From positions 5,782,382-5,846,381 of the forward strand of contig CM119263.1 of the NCBI GenBank assembly GCA_051294375.1: 64,000 bases of DNA, in the 5' to 3' direction. The translations under genes and the position numbers were made by a program. The DNA comes from Paraspadella gotoi (Eukaryota; Chaetognatha). The notes under the pieces are model-generated. The model searched no databases. It was not told the origin of the DNA and worked only from the letters and a program-made list of their open reading frames with translations. Every line of letters starts with the position of its first letter. Position 1 is the first letter of the stretch. Shown piece after piece: positions 1-10,667 of this stretch.

Positions 1-439
1 CTCAATTCGAAAGAACAGGATTTCTCTCTCCCTCAGCGAATTCCTCACAGAAAATCGAAAATCCCCCGGGAGGCGCCATTTTCTTTTTCTCTCCCTCCTT
101 TCGCGCCTTTTTATTGGTCGAAACGACGACAACCGGAACTCGTTTCCCGATTGGTTGAAAACGTTCGGCCAATCAGAGGACGAGAAGACGACCGAAAAAA
201 ACTCTGAAGCATCATTAAGAGAAGGAGCGAGTGGGAGAGAGGGGAAGAGGGAGAGCGAGTTGACGAAAAGAGAGAGAGAAGGAAGGAAAGAGTGAGAAAA
301 GGTTTTTGTGACGTGGTTTAGTTTAGAAAATGTTTTTAACCTTCACAACGAAAAAAATATTTTCCCTAGGATTAGGATGTTAAACAATTTACAATTTACA
401 ATTTACAATTTACTATTTTTAATCTTTAAAAAAATGAAA

Positions 440-985
440 ATCAACTTAACCTTTTATAGTACCTTAGATAGTCAATACAAAAAAATGAGCTCCAAGGTTT
501 AGTTTGTTTAGATTCACGAAACCCAAGAAACTGATTTCTCGGCTTCCAGTTCTGTGCTGCTGCTGAAGCGACTCCAGCGGCGGCAGCGGCGGCAAGAAAA
601 TCGCTGCTGCAGCGTACGGCGAATCCTGGTGAAGAAGTGAACATCGACTAGAGAGATGAGAGAAAGAGAGAGANNNNNNNNNNGAGAGAGAGAGAGTCGA
701 AGCGGGAAAAGAAAAGCCGCGAAACGAAAAAAAAAAGTGAAACTTAAGCCTCCGTTGGAATTCGAGTCCAACTAAAACGTAAAGTGATACAATTTTTCCC
801 CAAATTGTTTATGTGGTTTGTTTACATAAACAGTGACGCAATCTTCGTATATCCGATAGGAATGCGAGATGGAGAGGGAGTGGGAGAGGAAGGATAGGAG
901 AGTGAGTGCGAGACAAAATTAGAAAGAGAGAGGGAGAGAGAGTCTTTTTCTTCAAAGGAAAGCCGGGATCCAGCCGCCCAGTGCG
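440..985. repeat. Inverted duplication, arm 1 (partner 6716-7310)
   Basis: The sequences GGCTTCCAGTTCTGTGCTG, CTCCGTTGGAATTCGAGTCC, GTGACGCAATCTTCGTAT and GCCGGGATCCAGCCGC occur in reverse complement and reverse order at 6716-7310. A 10-N gap (674-683) lies in this arm where the partner has an uninterrupted CT array at 7009-7095. Confidence 0.85.
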
Positions 986-1455
986 CGTGTCACGCCACCC
1001 TCTGGGCCCCTTCTCGACCGATGCCGTGATACGCCTGCCCGCCAACGTTGCGCCCCCTTCCGAGTCTCCCAGACACGGCCAGGGGCATTCCCGCAGTGTT
1101 CCGCATCCCCTTTCCCGCTATGAAAAACAATACCTCTCGTTTGCGAGAAATAAACTCTCGAGATTGCTAACTCGATGCGTCCGGAGTTCGACTCGCCAAA
1201 AGTCCCAACCAGGGCGATTTAATTCTTTATTTCAGAGAGAGAGAGAAGAGATGAGAGAAGCGAGAGAGAGAGAGATGACGAGGAGAGAGAGGANNNNNNN
1301 NNNNNNNNNNNNNNNNNNAAGGGAGAGGAGGGAGAGGAGAGAGAGAGAGAGATCAGGTTCTTCTTTTGAAAGCAGCTAGTACGATTTTTTTTAAAAAGGT
1401 TTTCATTTTCGCTTGAATTCGGAATTCAGATTTTAAAAATAAGGGCAGTCACAAA

Positions 1456-1556
1456 TCAATCAATCAATCAATCATTCAATCAATCAATCAATCAATCAAA
1501 TCCAATCAATCAATTCAATTCAATCAATTTCATCAATCATTCAATCAAACAATTAG
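1456..1556. repeat. (ATCA)n tetranucleotide array
   Basis: Tandem CAAT/ATCA units with a few single-base slips. A sister array at 5716-5822 belongs to the duplicated block. Confidence 0.95.
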
Positions 1557-2291
1557 AAGATTCAATCTCAGAAAATTTAATTTTGGTAAAGGATTTATTA
1601 GAAAACTCTTTTGCTTTTCCATTGTTAAGTAGGGAATAAACAAGAGTAGAAAAACAAAAATCCGCTGAAAAGCGTCGAGTGGACGATGGAAAAAAAAAAC
1701 AAAGGACGGGCGAGTCGACTGATCCTCGTGACGTCTCCTTCCGCCGCCGCCGCCGCAATTCCACCTGCGGTGTTGAGTTAACCGGGTTTCCCGAGAGGGT
1801 GAAGTTCCCTCGGCGTCAGTCAAGTCTCGGCTCAAAAACCCTGGGCGATTGTTGGACGCTTACCGCGTCGGTGGGGGGGGAGGCAGGAGGCAGGACGGGG
1901 AACGTGGGAAGGAGAGAGGGTGTGGTTGAGGTTGGGTCAGGAATGTGGTGCAGCAGTCCCAGGGCGACGGAAGGTTGACACCCTAGAATCTTCAAGGGAA
2001 AACGGAGAGGAGGACGAGAGAGAGAGATGAGAGAGAGAGAGACGAGAGAAGAGAGAGAGGAAGAGAGACGAGAGAGGGAGAACAGAGAGAAGAGATGAGA
2101 GAGAGAAAGAGAGGCTAAAAAAAGATAAGTGAAAAAAAAAGCCAGACATACAGCAGAAAGACATACAGACAGACAGAACATGAGAGACGTGACAGGACGG
2201 GAGAAAAAACGCAGAGTGAGGACACAGAAAACGTCACCCATTCAAACTAACTCTTTCTTTGAATCTCTCCCTCCAGTCTTCTCTTTTTTTA

Positions 2292-2296
<5 letters not shown>

Positions 2297-2333
<37 letters not shown>

Positions 2334-2341
2334 TTCTCTCT

Positions 2342-2385
<44 letters not shown>

Positions 2386-2435
2386 CTTTATCTGTCATCT
2401 CTCTCTCTCTCTCTATCTCTCTCTCTCCTCTCGAC
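2297..2435. repeat. (CT)n microsatellite
   Basis: Nearly pure CT dinucleotides with short TT or ATCT interruptions. It matches 6560-6690 in the duplicated block. Confidence 0.95.
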
Positions 2436-3990
2436 TTTCCCATTGTTTTCTTCTCATTTTCTTCAGGTTGCGGCACGGGGCTGCGGCCGGGCGAGCTCGG
2501 GGCGTTGGGACCGAATTCACTCCCGGAGTGAAAAGACTTTCGTTCCCAATTGGAGAAAATAGTAAAGAGTTGGGGAAAGGGAATTGGAGCCTTGGCTGTG
2601 AGGTTATTATGAAGAAATAATAAGAATAAGCAAATGTTATGGTTTTATAAAGGAAAAAGAACTATTTAAACAAATTCATTACATAATTAGATCCAAACTG
2701 ACTTTCAAAAACAATTTTAATTTTGAAACAACTGAACAATATACACACACAAAAGAATCACGTCCATTGTTCATTAAAAAGAAAGAAAAAAAGAAAAAAA
2801 AATAATTTGGCTGAGCTTCGCGCTATCGTCGAGTTTACGCCAGTGACGTTTATCGATCGAATGGGCGTGGCCCGATAGAGGGCGCGGCTCGAACTGAAAA
2901 CCAGACAAAAGACACTGAAAGGAAACGAAAGATAATGGCCGAAGAGAAAAGGGGGGCAGAGACGATGGAGGCTAACATCCAATAAACAGCTAAGGTCCCA
3001 CCCCTGATTCGCGCCTGTACGTAATGAGCCCGGCCAATCACACATAAAGGTCGGACACGGACTTGCCTGTGATCGAATAACTATGATCCCTGAGTGACAA
3101 TCTAAAAGAGGAGAGAGATGAGAGACGAGAGACTCAGACGCAGAGTGCAGAAGAGAAGTAGAGCGACATCGAAGATGGCGAGAGAGAGAGAAGCTGGAGA
3201 TGACGAGAGAGCAGAGAGAGGTGTCAAGATAATACGATATATTCCAAAAAAGTGAGGGTTTTGATGAGTCAATGAGGAAAGAAAGAGTTCGAGACAGAGG
3301 AGAAGAAGAGAGGACGTAGACAGAGGGCCTTGCTGGTCTTTCTTCTCTCTTCTCCTCAACTCTTTCTCTCGCGCCAGAATGAGTGACTACATGGTCATTA
3401 TGGAGTTCTCCGAAGGCCAAAAGCGCAAAGAGGAGCGCGTCGAGAAGAGCAGAGTAGAGAGTAAGTAGGATGAGACTGAGAGAGAGATGGAGCAGAGACA
3501 CGCACGAGAGATAGAAGAAGAAGAGATCGAGAAGAGCAGGACGTGAGATGAGAGAGGGAAAATACTTGGATAGTAAATCTACATATGCGATCAAAACATA
3601 GCATGACCGGGCTACTGAATGATGCATCCAGTCAAGTTTCTACGTCCAGAGAGAATAAGTACAGACGATCGGCATTTCAAGAGACGGAAAATGCGCGAGC
3701 GTCAGAACATAAGAAACAGGAGAGAGAGAGCCAGAGAGAGAGACTGCCATTAATGTCTTGAACGCCCAACCACGATTGCGACGGAACGTAGATGCTGCGG
3801 TCCGGCTATATTAAGGTCGGTACCTTTCAAGCTGATACTCCGCCACATGCGTCAGACCTCGCTAATTTCAGGTAATTTACCCTACATCAGATACCTGCAG
3901 ACTGGAGAAGAGACGACGCAGTCGAGCATGCAGAGAGACGCAGAGCGAACCGATGAGGAGAGGATGAGTAAGAGACGACAGCAAAGATGC

Positions 3991-4140
3991 AGATGAGCAC
4001 CAGAACAGCAGAGCACAGATGTGGAAAAGGAATATATGTGACGAAGGTCCGCATACTGTTAGGCCACAGCGGCCGGTGAATATCCGCCCTCCCGATTCGT
4101 ATACGACTATGTCTCTTATTCTACTCTCCTACCCTCTCTC
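3991..4140. repeat. Gap-flanking duplicate, copy A (partner 4648-4790)
   Basis: GATGAGCACCAGAA...GGTCCGCATACTGTTAGGCC...GAATATCCGCC...CGTATACGACT is repeated at 4648-4790, with a 25-N gap (4308-4332) between the copies. This is what overlapping but unmerged read ends on both sides of a gap would give. Confidence 0.85.
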
Positions 4141-4354
4141 TCTCTCTCTCTCTTCTCTCGTCTCTTCTACTCTCTTCTCTCTCTCTCGTCTCTCTCTCTC
4201 TCTCGTCTTCTCTCTTCTCTCTCTCTCTCTCATACATACATAACATACATACATCTCTCTCTGGCACTGTCCCAACACCGAGCGTATATACATCATCTAA
4301 ACTAATTNNNNNNNNNNNNNNNNNNNNNNNNNGAGAGAGAGAGAGAGTAGAGAG

Positions 4355-4390
<36 letters not shown>

Positions 4391-4560
4391 AGAGAAGAGA
4401 GAGAGAGAGAGAAGAAAAATGGAAAGTACACAATGGGAACAAAAACAGAAATGAACGGTGGAATGAAATGCATAATCAGTTTCTTAACGAGTCCAGAGAA
4501 AGATGTCCAGAAGAATGGCATCAAGAGAGAAAATGGAGGGAAGAAGCAAAAGAACAGGAG

Positions 4561-4622
<62 letters not shown>

Positions 4623-4647
4623 AGTAGAGAGAAGAGAGAGAGAGAGA

Positions 4648-4790
4648 GATGAGCACCAGAAAGCAGAGACAGAGTGAAAAGGGAATAAATGTGAGAAGGT
4701 CCGCATACTGTTAGGCCACAGACGCGGTGAATATCCGCCTCCCGATGCGTATACGACTTGCTCCTTATCTATTCTCTCTACCTCTCTCTC
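4648..4790. repeat. Gap-flanking duplicate, copy B (partner 3991-4140)
   Basis: Same block as 3991-4140 with different indels, on the other side of the 25-N gap. Confidence 0.85.
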
Positions 4791-5087
4791 TCTCTCTCTC
4801 TCCTCTCCTCTGCGTCTCTTCTACTCTCTCCTCTCTCATGACTACCTCATCCCTCGTCCAGATCCCAGAGGATTCTCTTCATATCAGCTCCTCTGCGTTG
4901 GTACTCTTCTCGTCCTCGTCTCTCTCTCCTGGTCACGGTGTGCCCCAACACGAGCTTCGCAGCAGCGCAGTAGACAAATGGATTGAGATGCGAATATGAA
5001 AGACGTGAAGTCACGTGAGCGAAAGACTGCAGGGTTCAGGACGATCGACGACGAACGAACGAACGAAACGACGGAACGACCGGACTG

Positions 5088-5088
<1 letters not shown>

Positions 5089-5140
<52 letters not shown>
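5089..5140. repeat. (GAC)n trinucleotide array
   Basis: Seventeen tandem GAC units, flanked by degenerate GAAC/GACG units. It translates to poly-Thr, poly-Asp or poly-Arg in the plus frames and to Val, Ser or Arg runs in the minus frames. No splice-consistent exon is seen around it. Confidence 0.95.
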
Positions 5141-5520
5141 ACGAGGAACGACAACGGCTCTCCTCACAATTCAAAGGCGAAACCATGAATAAGGAATTTA
5201 AAGGGAATTTTTATGATTTTGAATCTCGAACTGAGAAAATTTGCACATTAAAGGTTTTTGAAGCTGAAATCTTAATGTGACTGAAAAGAGGAAGAAGAGG
5301 AGAAGAGAGGCTTTTTTTTTTAGTCGGAGGCTGAGAAAAGGGACGTCTCGCTCTCTGTCTGTTTTGTTTCTTTTTTGTTTTTTTTTTNNNNNNNNNNNNN
5401 NNNNNNNNNNNNCTTTTTTATTTAATTATTTCTCTTAGCCTCTTTCTTCTTTCTCTTTTTTTTTATATTTCTCTCGCTGAGTTTGACTCTTCCCATTTTG
5501 CGTCACGAGATGAGTTAAGA

Positions 5521-5589
<69 letters not shown>

Positions 5590-5600
<11 letters not shown>

Positions 5601-6268
5601 AGAGAGAAGAGAGAGAGATCAGGTTTCTTGAAAAAGGCAGCTACGTCGATTTTTTTTTTTTAAAAAGGGTTTTCATTTTCCTTGAATTCGGAATTCAGAT
5701 TTTAAAAAAAGGGAGGTCAATCAATCAATCAATCAATCAATCAATTCAATCAATCAATCAATCAATCAAATCCAATCAATCAATTCAATTCAATCAATTT
5801 CAATCAAATCAATTCAATCAAACAATAGAAGATTCAATCTCAGGAAATTTAATTTTGCGTAAAGATTTATAAAACTTTGTTTTCCATTGTTAAGTAGGAA
5901 TAAACTAAGAGTAGAAAACAAAAAATCGCTGAAAAGGTGAGTGACGATTGAAAAAAAAACAAAGACAGGGCGAGTCAACTGATCCTCGTGCACCGTCTCC
6001 TCCGCGCCGCCGCCGCAATTCCCCTCGCGGGTTGAGTTAACCGGCGTTTCCCGAGAGGGTGAGTTCCCTCGGGTCAGTTCAAGTTCCGGCTCAAAAAACC
6101 CTTGGGCGATTGTTGGACGGTTACCGCGCCGGTGGAGGGGGGGGCAGGAGGCAGATGACGGGGAAGGGAAGAGCAGAGGGGTGTGTTGAGGTTGGGTCAG
6201 AATGGTGGTGCAGAGTCCCAGGGCGACGTGAAGGTTGACCACCCTAGAATCTTCAAGGGAAAACGGAG

Positions 6269-6321
<53 letters not shown>

Positions 6322-6580
6322 AAGAGAGAGAGAGAGGGAGAAAGAGAGACAGAGATTGAGAGAGAGAAAAGAGTAGGCTAAAAAAGAGATAAGTTGAAAA
6401 AAAAAGCCAGACATACATGCAGAAAGACATACAGACAAGACAGAAAGAGAGTACGGGACAGACGGGAGGAAAAAACGAGTGAGGACACAGAAACCGTCAC
6501 CCATCAAACTAACTCTTCTTTGATCTCTCCCTTCAGTCTCTCTTTGTTTTACTCTCATACTCTCTCTCTCTCTCTCTCTT

Positions 6581-6642
<62 letters not shown>

Positions 6643-6715
6643 AATCTGTCATCTCTCTCTCTCTCTCTATCTCTCTCTCTCCTCTCGACTTTCCCATTGT
6701 TTTCTTCTCATTTTC
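5590..6715. repeat. Direct duplication, copy B (partner 1338-2475)
   Basis: Same block order as 1338-2475, with different indels. Its right edge at about 6716 joins abruptly to an inverted copy of about 440-985, which is a chimeric-looking junction (TTTTCTC|GCGGCTGGATCCCGG). Confidence 0.85.
5716..5822. repeat. (ATCA)n tetranucleotide array, second copy
   Basis: Counterpart of the 1456-1556 array within the direct duplication. Confidence 0.95.
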
Positions 6716-7007
6716 TCGCGGCTGGATCCCGGCTCCTTTGAAGAAAAAAAACTCTCTCTTCCCTCTCTCTTTCTTTAATTTGTTCTCGGCACTTCACTCC
6801 CTATCCTTTCCTCTTCCCACTCCCTCTCCATCTCGCATTCCTATCGGATATTATACGAAGATTGCGTCACTGTTTATGAAACAAACCACATAAACAATTT
6901 GGCGAAAATTGTATCACTTTACGGTTTAGTTGGACTCGAATTCCAACGGAGGCTTTTATAAGGTTTCACTTTTTTTTTCGTTTCGCGGCTTTTCTTTCCC
7001 CCTTCGA

Positions 7008-7099
<92 letters not shown>

Positions 7100-7310
7100 A
7101 CTAGTTCTTCGATTGTTTCACATTCTTCACCAGGATTCGCTCCCGTACGCTGGCAGCCATGCGATTTTCTTGCCGCCCGCTCGCCGCTGGAGTCGCTTCA
7201 GAGCCAGCACAGAACTGGAAGCCGAGAAAATCGGGTTTCTTGGGTTTCGGAATCTAAACAAACTAAACCTGGAGTCTAATTTTTTGTATTGGACTTATCA
7301 AGGCTACTAT
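6716..7310. repeat. Inverted duplication, arm 2 (partner 440-985)
   Basis: Reverse complement of 440-985. The CT run at 7009-7095 corresponds to the GA run interrupted by the 10-N gap in arm 1, so this arm may show what the gap contains. Confidence 0.85.
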
Positions 7311-8046
7311 TTAAAAAGGTTAAGTTTGATTTTCAGTTTTTTAAAGCATTAAAAAAAAAATAATGTGAATAATCCTTAGAGAGAGAGAGAGACAAACCGC
7401 TATCACCATGGCGACAGTGACAAACAACAGCTCGAGTGATGCGCGAACAGCTGACACGAATGACGACGACAACGACGACGACGACGACGACGATTGAGAT
7501 AATAACCAGAGCAACAATAACAGGGAAGAGACGACGAAATGTGGGGCAACGCGGATCCTGGGAAACAAACAAAAGAGACGTTGTTGTCGTTGTTGTTGTT
7601 GTTGTCGCTCCGCCCAATACTGGGTGAACCTGATCTTTGATTGAAAAAAAAACTAAAAAAAAAAATTAAAAATGACAAAAAAAGATTTACTGGAAATAAA
7701 AACGTCAAAACGAATTTCGAGTGATTTTCACATCCGATGTGAAAAAGTCTTTTCCTTCGATTCTCACGCGAAGAAAAAACTGGGAAGATTCTTTAAAAGT
7801 TAAGATTTTTGGTGAAAAAAAACTTTTATAAATGACGAAAAAATTATTTATTTAAATAAAACATATTTCGAACGATTATGAAAGAATGCGTTTAATATTT
7901 TTTTAAAAAACAGATGATGCCAGTTATTTTGTTATAAATATTTTCAAATAAACCGTTTTTTAACTGACATTATTCGCTACCAACAGTTGTTTTGTTGGCT
8001 AAATGATTTCGCTACCAACAGTTGTTTTGTGTTTCGTGAAACTCAC

Positions 8047-8102
8047 CTGTTTTGTCATTGAATCAATGAGTCGAACGTAGATGTCTTGTTCTTTTCTCAC
8101 GC
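8047..8102 (-). CDS. EBF: EBF exon 4
   Basis: This 56-nt exon has acceptor TTTTCAG, then GC completing Gly121, then [18 protein letters not shown] (residues 122-139), and ends in phase 0 before GTGAGT. It matches the EBF segment just before the AIVYEGQDKNPEMCR region, which is not found in the remaining 8 kb to the left. The exon lies in one arm of a fold-back palindrome; see the degraded mirror copy at 8321-8374. Confidence 0.94.
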
Positions 8103-9813
8103 CTGAAAAGAAGACAAGGAAAAAGCGTCGGTAATGGTAAACTGTCTCTCTCTCTCTCTCTCTAGGAGAAAGAGGACTTAGAGAGAGAAACTAGAGAGGG
8201 AGAGAGATGAGAGAAAAGAGGAAAGAGAGACGAGATCCAATGCTTGCCTTTACCGCGAGAGAGACGATGGGAGACAGTTTACCATTACCGACGCATTTTT
8301 CTTGTCTATTTCTTTTCCAGCGCGTGGAGAAAGACAAGATCTCGTTTGACACCTCATTGATTCATGACAAACAGGCGTGAAGTTTCACGCAAACCAACAA
8401 AACACAACTAGGTTTGGCTAGTCGATTCAGTTAAGCACAAAAAGCACTTAATTGGAATAGCGTATGTCAGTTAAAAACGGTTTATTTGACAAGTATTATA
8501 AATAATATAAACAAATAAGTGGCGTCTATCTGTTTTTTAAAATATATTTAAACGCTTTATTCATACTCGTTATCTTGAAATATGTTTTTTAATAAACATA
8601 ATTTTTTCGATCTTTTATAAAAAGTTAATCTTTCTCACACAAAAAATATCTTTATTTTATTTAAATATTCTTGCCCAGCAGTTTTTCTTCGCGTGAAGAG
8701 CATAACCGAAGAGAAAGAACTATTAATATCCAATCGGATTTTGGTTGAAATCCCCCACTTCCGAAATTTCGTTTTTGGACGTTTTTTATTTACAGTAAAA
8801 TCTTTATTATTTTGTGCATTTTTAAGGCTTTTTTTTTTTGTTTTTTTTTCATTCCAAGTCCGTAACCGAATAATAAAAATTGGGCGGGGCGCACAAAACC
8901 CCACCCCACCCCAACGACAAGCAAAGGTTTTTTTTGTTTGTTTCCAGGGTCCGGTTGACCACATATCGTTTTGGTTCTTCCCCTGTTCATTGTTGCTCTT
9001 GGGTCTTTATCTTCATGTCGTCTCGTGCGTCTTATCGTACTATGTCGGTAGCTTTCGCGCAATCACTGAGCTGTTGTTTGTCCTGCGCCTCCGGTGGGGG
9101 TGATGACGGTGATAATTACTTCTCTTTCTCTTCTCTCGTTTCCTATTTCTTCTCTCTTTCTCTCCTCTCTCACCCTCTTATCTTTCTCTTCTCTCTCTCT
9201 AATTGTTCTCTGAGGAAGAAAATGGGAAGAGTCAACCCTCAAAACGCTGGGAGGAATAAAGAAAGATATCATATAAAACAGAAACAACCCCCAGAGGGCG
9301 GCGTCCTTTTCCGTCCCGCTAAAAAAGCCTTTGGGTTTATTCTTTTTTTTCAAACGGTCACTTGGTTAGTTTCAGGCTTTCAAAACCCTTTAATGTGCAA
9401 AATTTTTCTCACGTTCGAGATTCAAATCATATTCCTTTATTCTTTTGGTTTTCGCCTCTTGATGTCGTGTGAGGAGGGTTTTGGTTCGTTCCCCCTCGTT
9501 TCGTCGTCTGGTCGTCGTCGTCGTCGTCGTCGGTCGTCGTCGTCTTGTCGTGTTCCGTGCGTCGTCNNNNNNNNNNNNNNNNNNNNNNNNNCTCTCTCTC
9601 CTCCGGGGTGATTTGAGGGGCAGACCATGAAATCAGTCCCTCGTCGACTCAAACCGTCAGCAGTGACTTTTTTTGGTGAATGTCACATTCTCATTTTTCT
9701 TTCACTTTTTCTTTCTTTCTTTTTTTTTCTTTCTTTCTTCTTTGACGTGGAAAGTGAGACGAATGCTAACCGAAAACCATTTGGGACAGAAGAGGTTTTT
9801 CGTCGTCCTAACT

Positions 9814-9849
<36 letters not shown>

Positions 9850-10613
9850 TTTTTTCTCGTCTGAGATTTTTTTTTCATTTTTACTTTTAGATTTTTTCAT
9901 TTAAAGTTTTTTTTGTTTCATTTTTTGATTTAAAAAAAATTAACAATTTTTATTTAGCAGTTGTTAACATGAATTAATTTAATAATTTAGGTCCCTCTTT
10001 AAAACGTTTTTAGATGATCGAAAGGAATTCCAACCCTCCGTTCGCTTTGACCCTTGACCCTGAGTTATCTCTCTTCCATCTCCCCTTACATTTAAACACT
10101 CCACCAATCCCCACTAGTCCCCACCGTTCCTCACAAGTCTCCTCTGTTCCCTCAGTCCCCACCAGTCCTCACTAGTCCTCACTAGTCCCTACCAGTCACG
10201 ACCCGTCCCCACCAGTCCCCACCAGTCCCCACAACTCTTTAACCGGTTTATTTCTCATTCTTTACGTTTAACAAAAAAGTAAATTTTTTTTTTTAATTTT
10301 CTTTATTTTCTTTTCTTTTTTATTTTCCTTATTTTCTTTCTTCTCTTTCTTTTCTCTCTTTTCTTTCTCTTTTCTTTATTTCTTTCTTTTCTACTATTAT
10401 TTCTTACTTCTATTTTTTTCTTTCTTTTCTTTCTATATATAATTTTTTTCGCCCTCCTTTATTTTTCCCTCTTTCTCCCTTTTTTCATTATTCTTTCTAT
10501 TTTATTATTATTTTTTTTCATTATTTTTTTCCTCAGCGGTCGAATCGCCTCAGAAGCCACAAATCATTAAGACGCTTGAGACAAAAAAAGGAAAAAAAGG
10601 GACATTTTTCACG

Positions 10614-10667
<54 letters not shown>

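Larger units (their letters stand above)
1338..2475. repeat. Direct duplication, copy A (partner 5590-6715)
   Basis: The order GA-run, ATCAGGTTTCTT-like sequence, T-run, GGGTTTTCATTTTC, the CAAT-type tetranucleotide array, TTAACCGGGTTTCCCGAGAGGG, GAGGTTGGGTCAG, AACATGAGAGACG and the CT array is repeated about 4.26 kb to the right with scattered single-base indels. The copies diverge at about 2475/6715, where the second copy jumps to an inverted block. Confidence 0.85.
1..8046 (-). other. EBF intron 4 (partial): repeats and rearranged blocks, no exon found
   Basis: This is inferred intron, because exon 4 ends at 8047 and the next COE exon (the AIVYEGQDKNP region) is not seen in any frame here. 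Content: GA-rich DNA (1-300), a GC-richer stretch at 960-1230 with no recognisable product, ATCA and GA/CT microsatellites, three 25-N gaps, one 10-N gap, noisy sequence at 2750-4300, and duplicated or inverted blocks listed separately. Long open frames here are translations of (GA)n/(CT)n runs. Confidence 0.7.
7390..9095. repeat. Imperfect fold-back palindrome, arms about 0.8 kb, centre near 8217
   Basis: The left arm (about 7390-8160) reappears in reverse complement on the right (about 8270-9095). Examples are the AAAGCGTCGGTAATGG block at 8124-8140 against 8276-8293, the CAGTTATTTTG...AACCGTTTTT block at 7920-7962 against 8470-8530, and the GGAAACAAACAAA...CGCTCCGCCCAAT block against 8880-8950. 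Arms differ mostly by short indels. The centre is GA/CT-rich. Confidence 0.85.

Noticed and set aside
2234-2620. Open frames rich in Ser-Leu or Arg-Glu dipeptides (also at 4297-4677, 6197-6741, 30883-31801, 46033-46273, 58683-58943)
   Set aside because: They are direct translations of (CT)n or (GA)n microsatellites, open in several frames at once, with no family similarity or splice support.
7403-7708. Minus frames with Asn and Val runs
   Set aside because: Generated by GAC/GTT arrays in the palindrome arm; no conserved segment.
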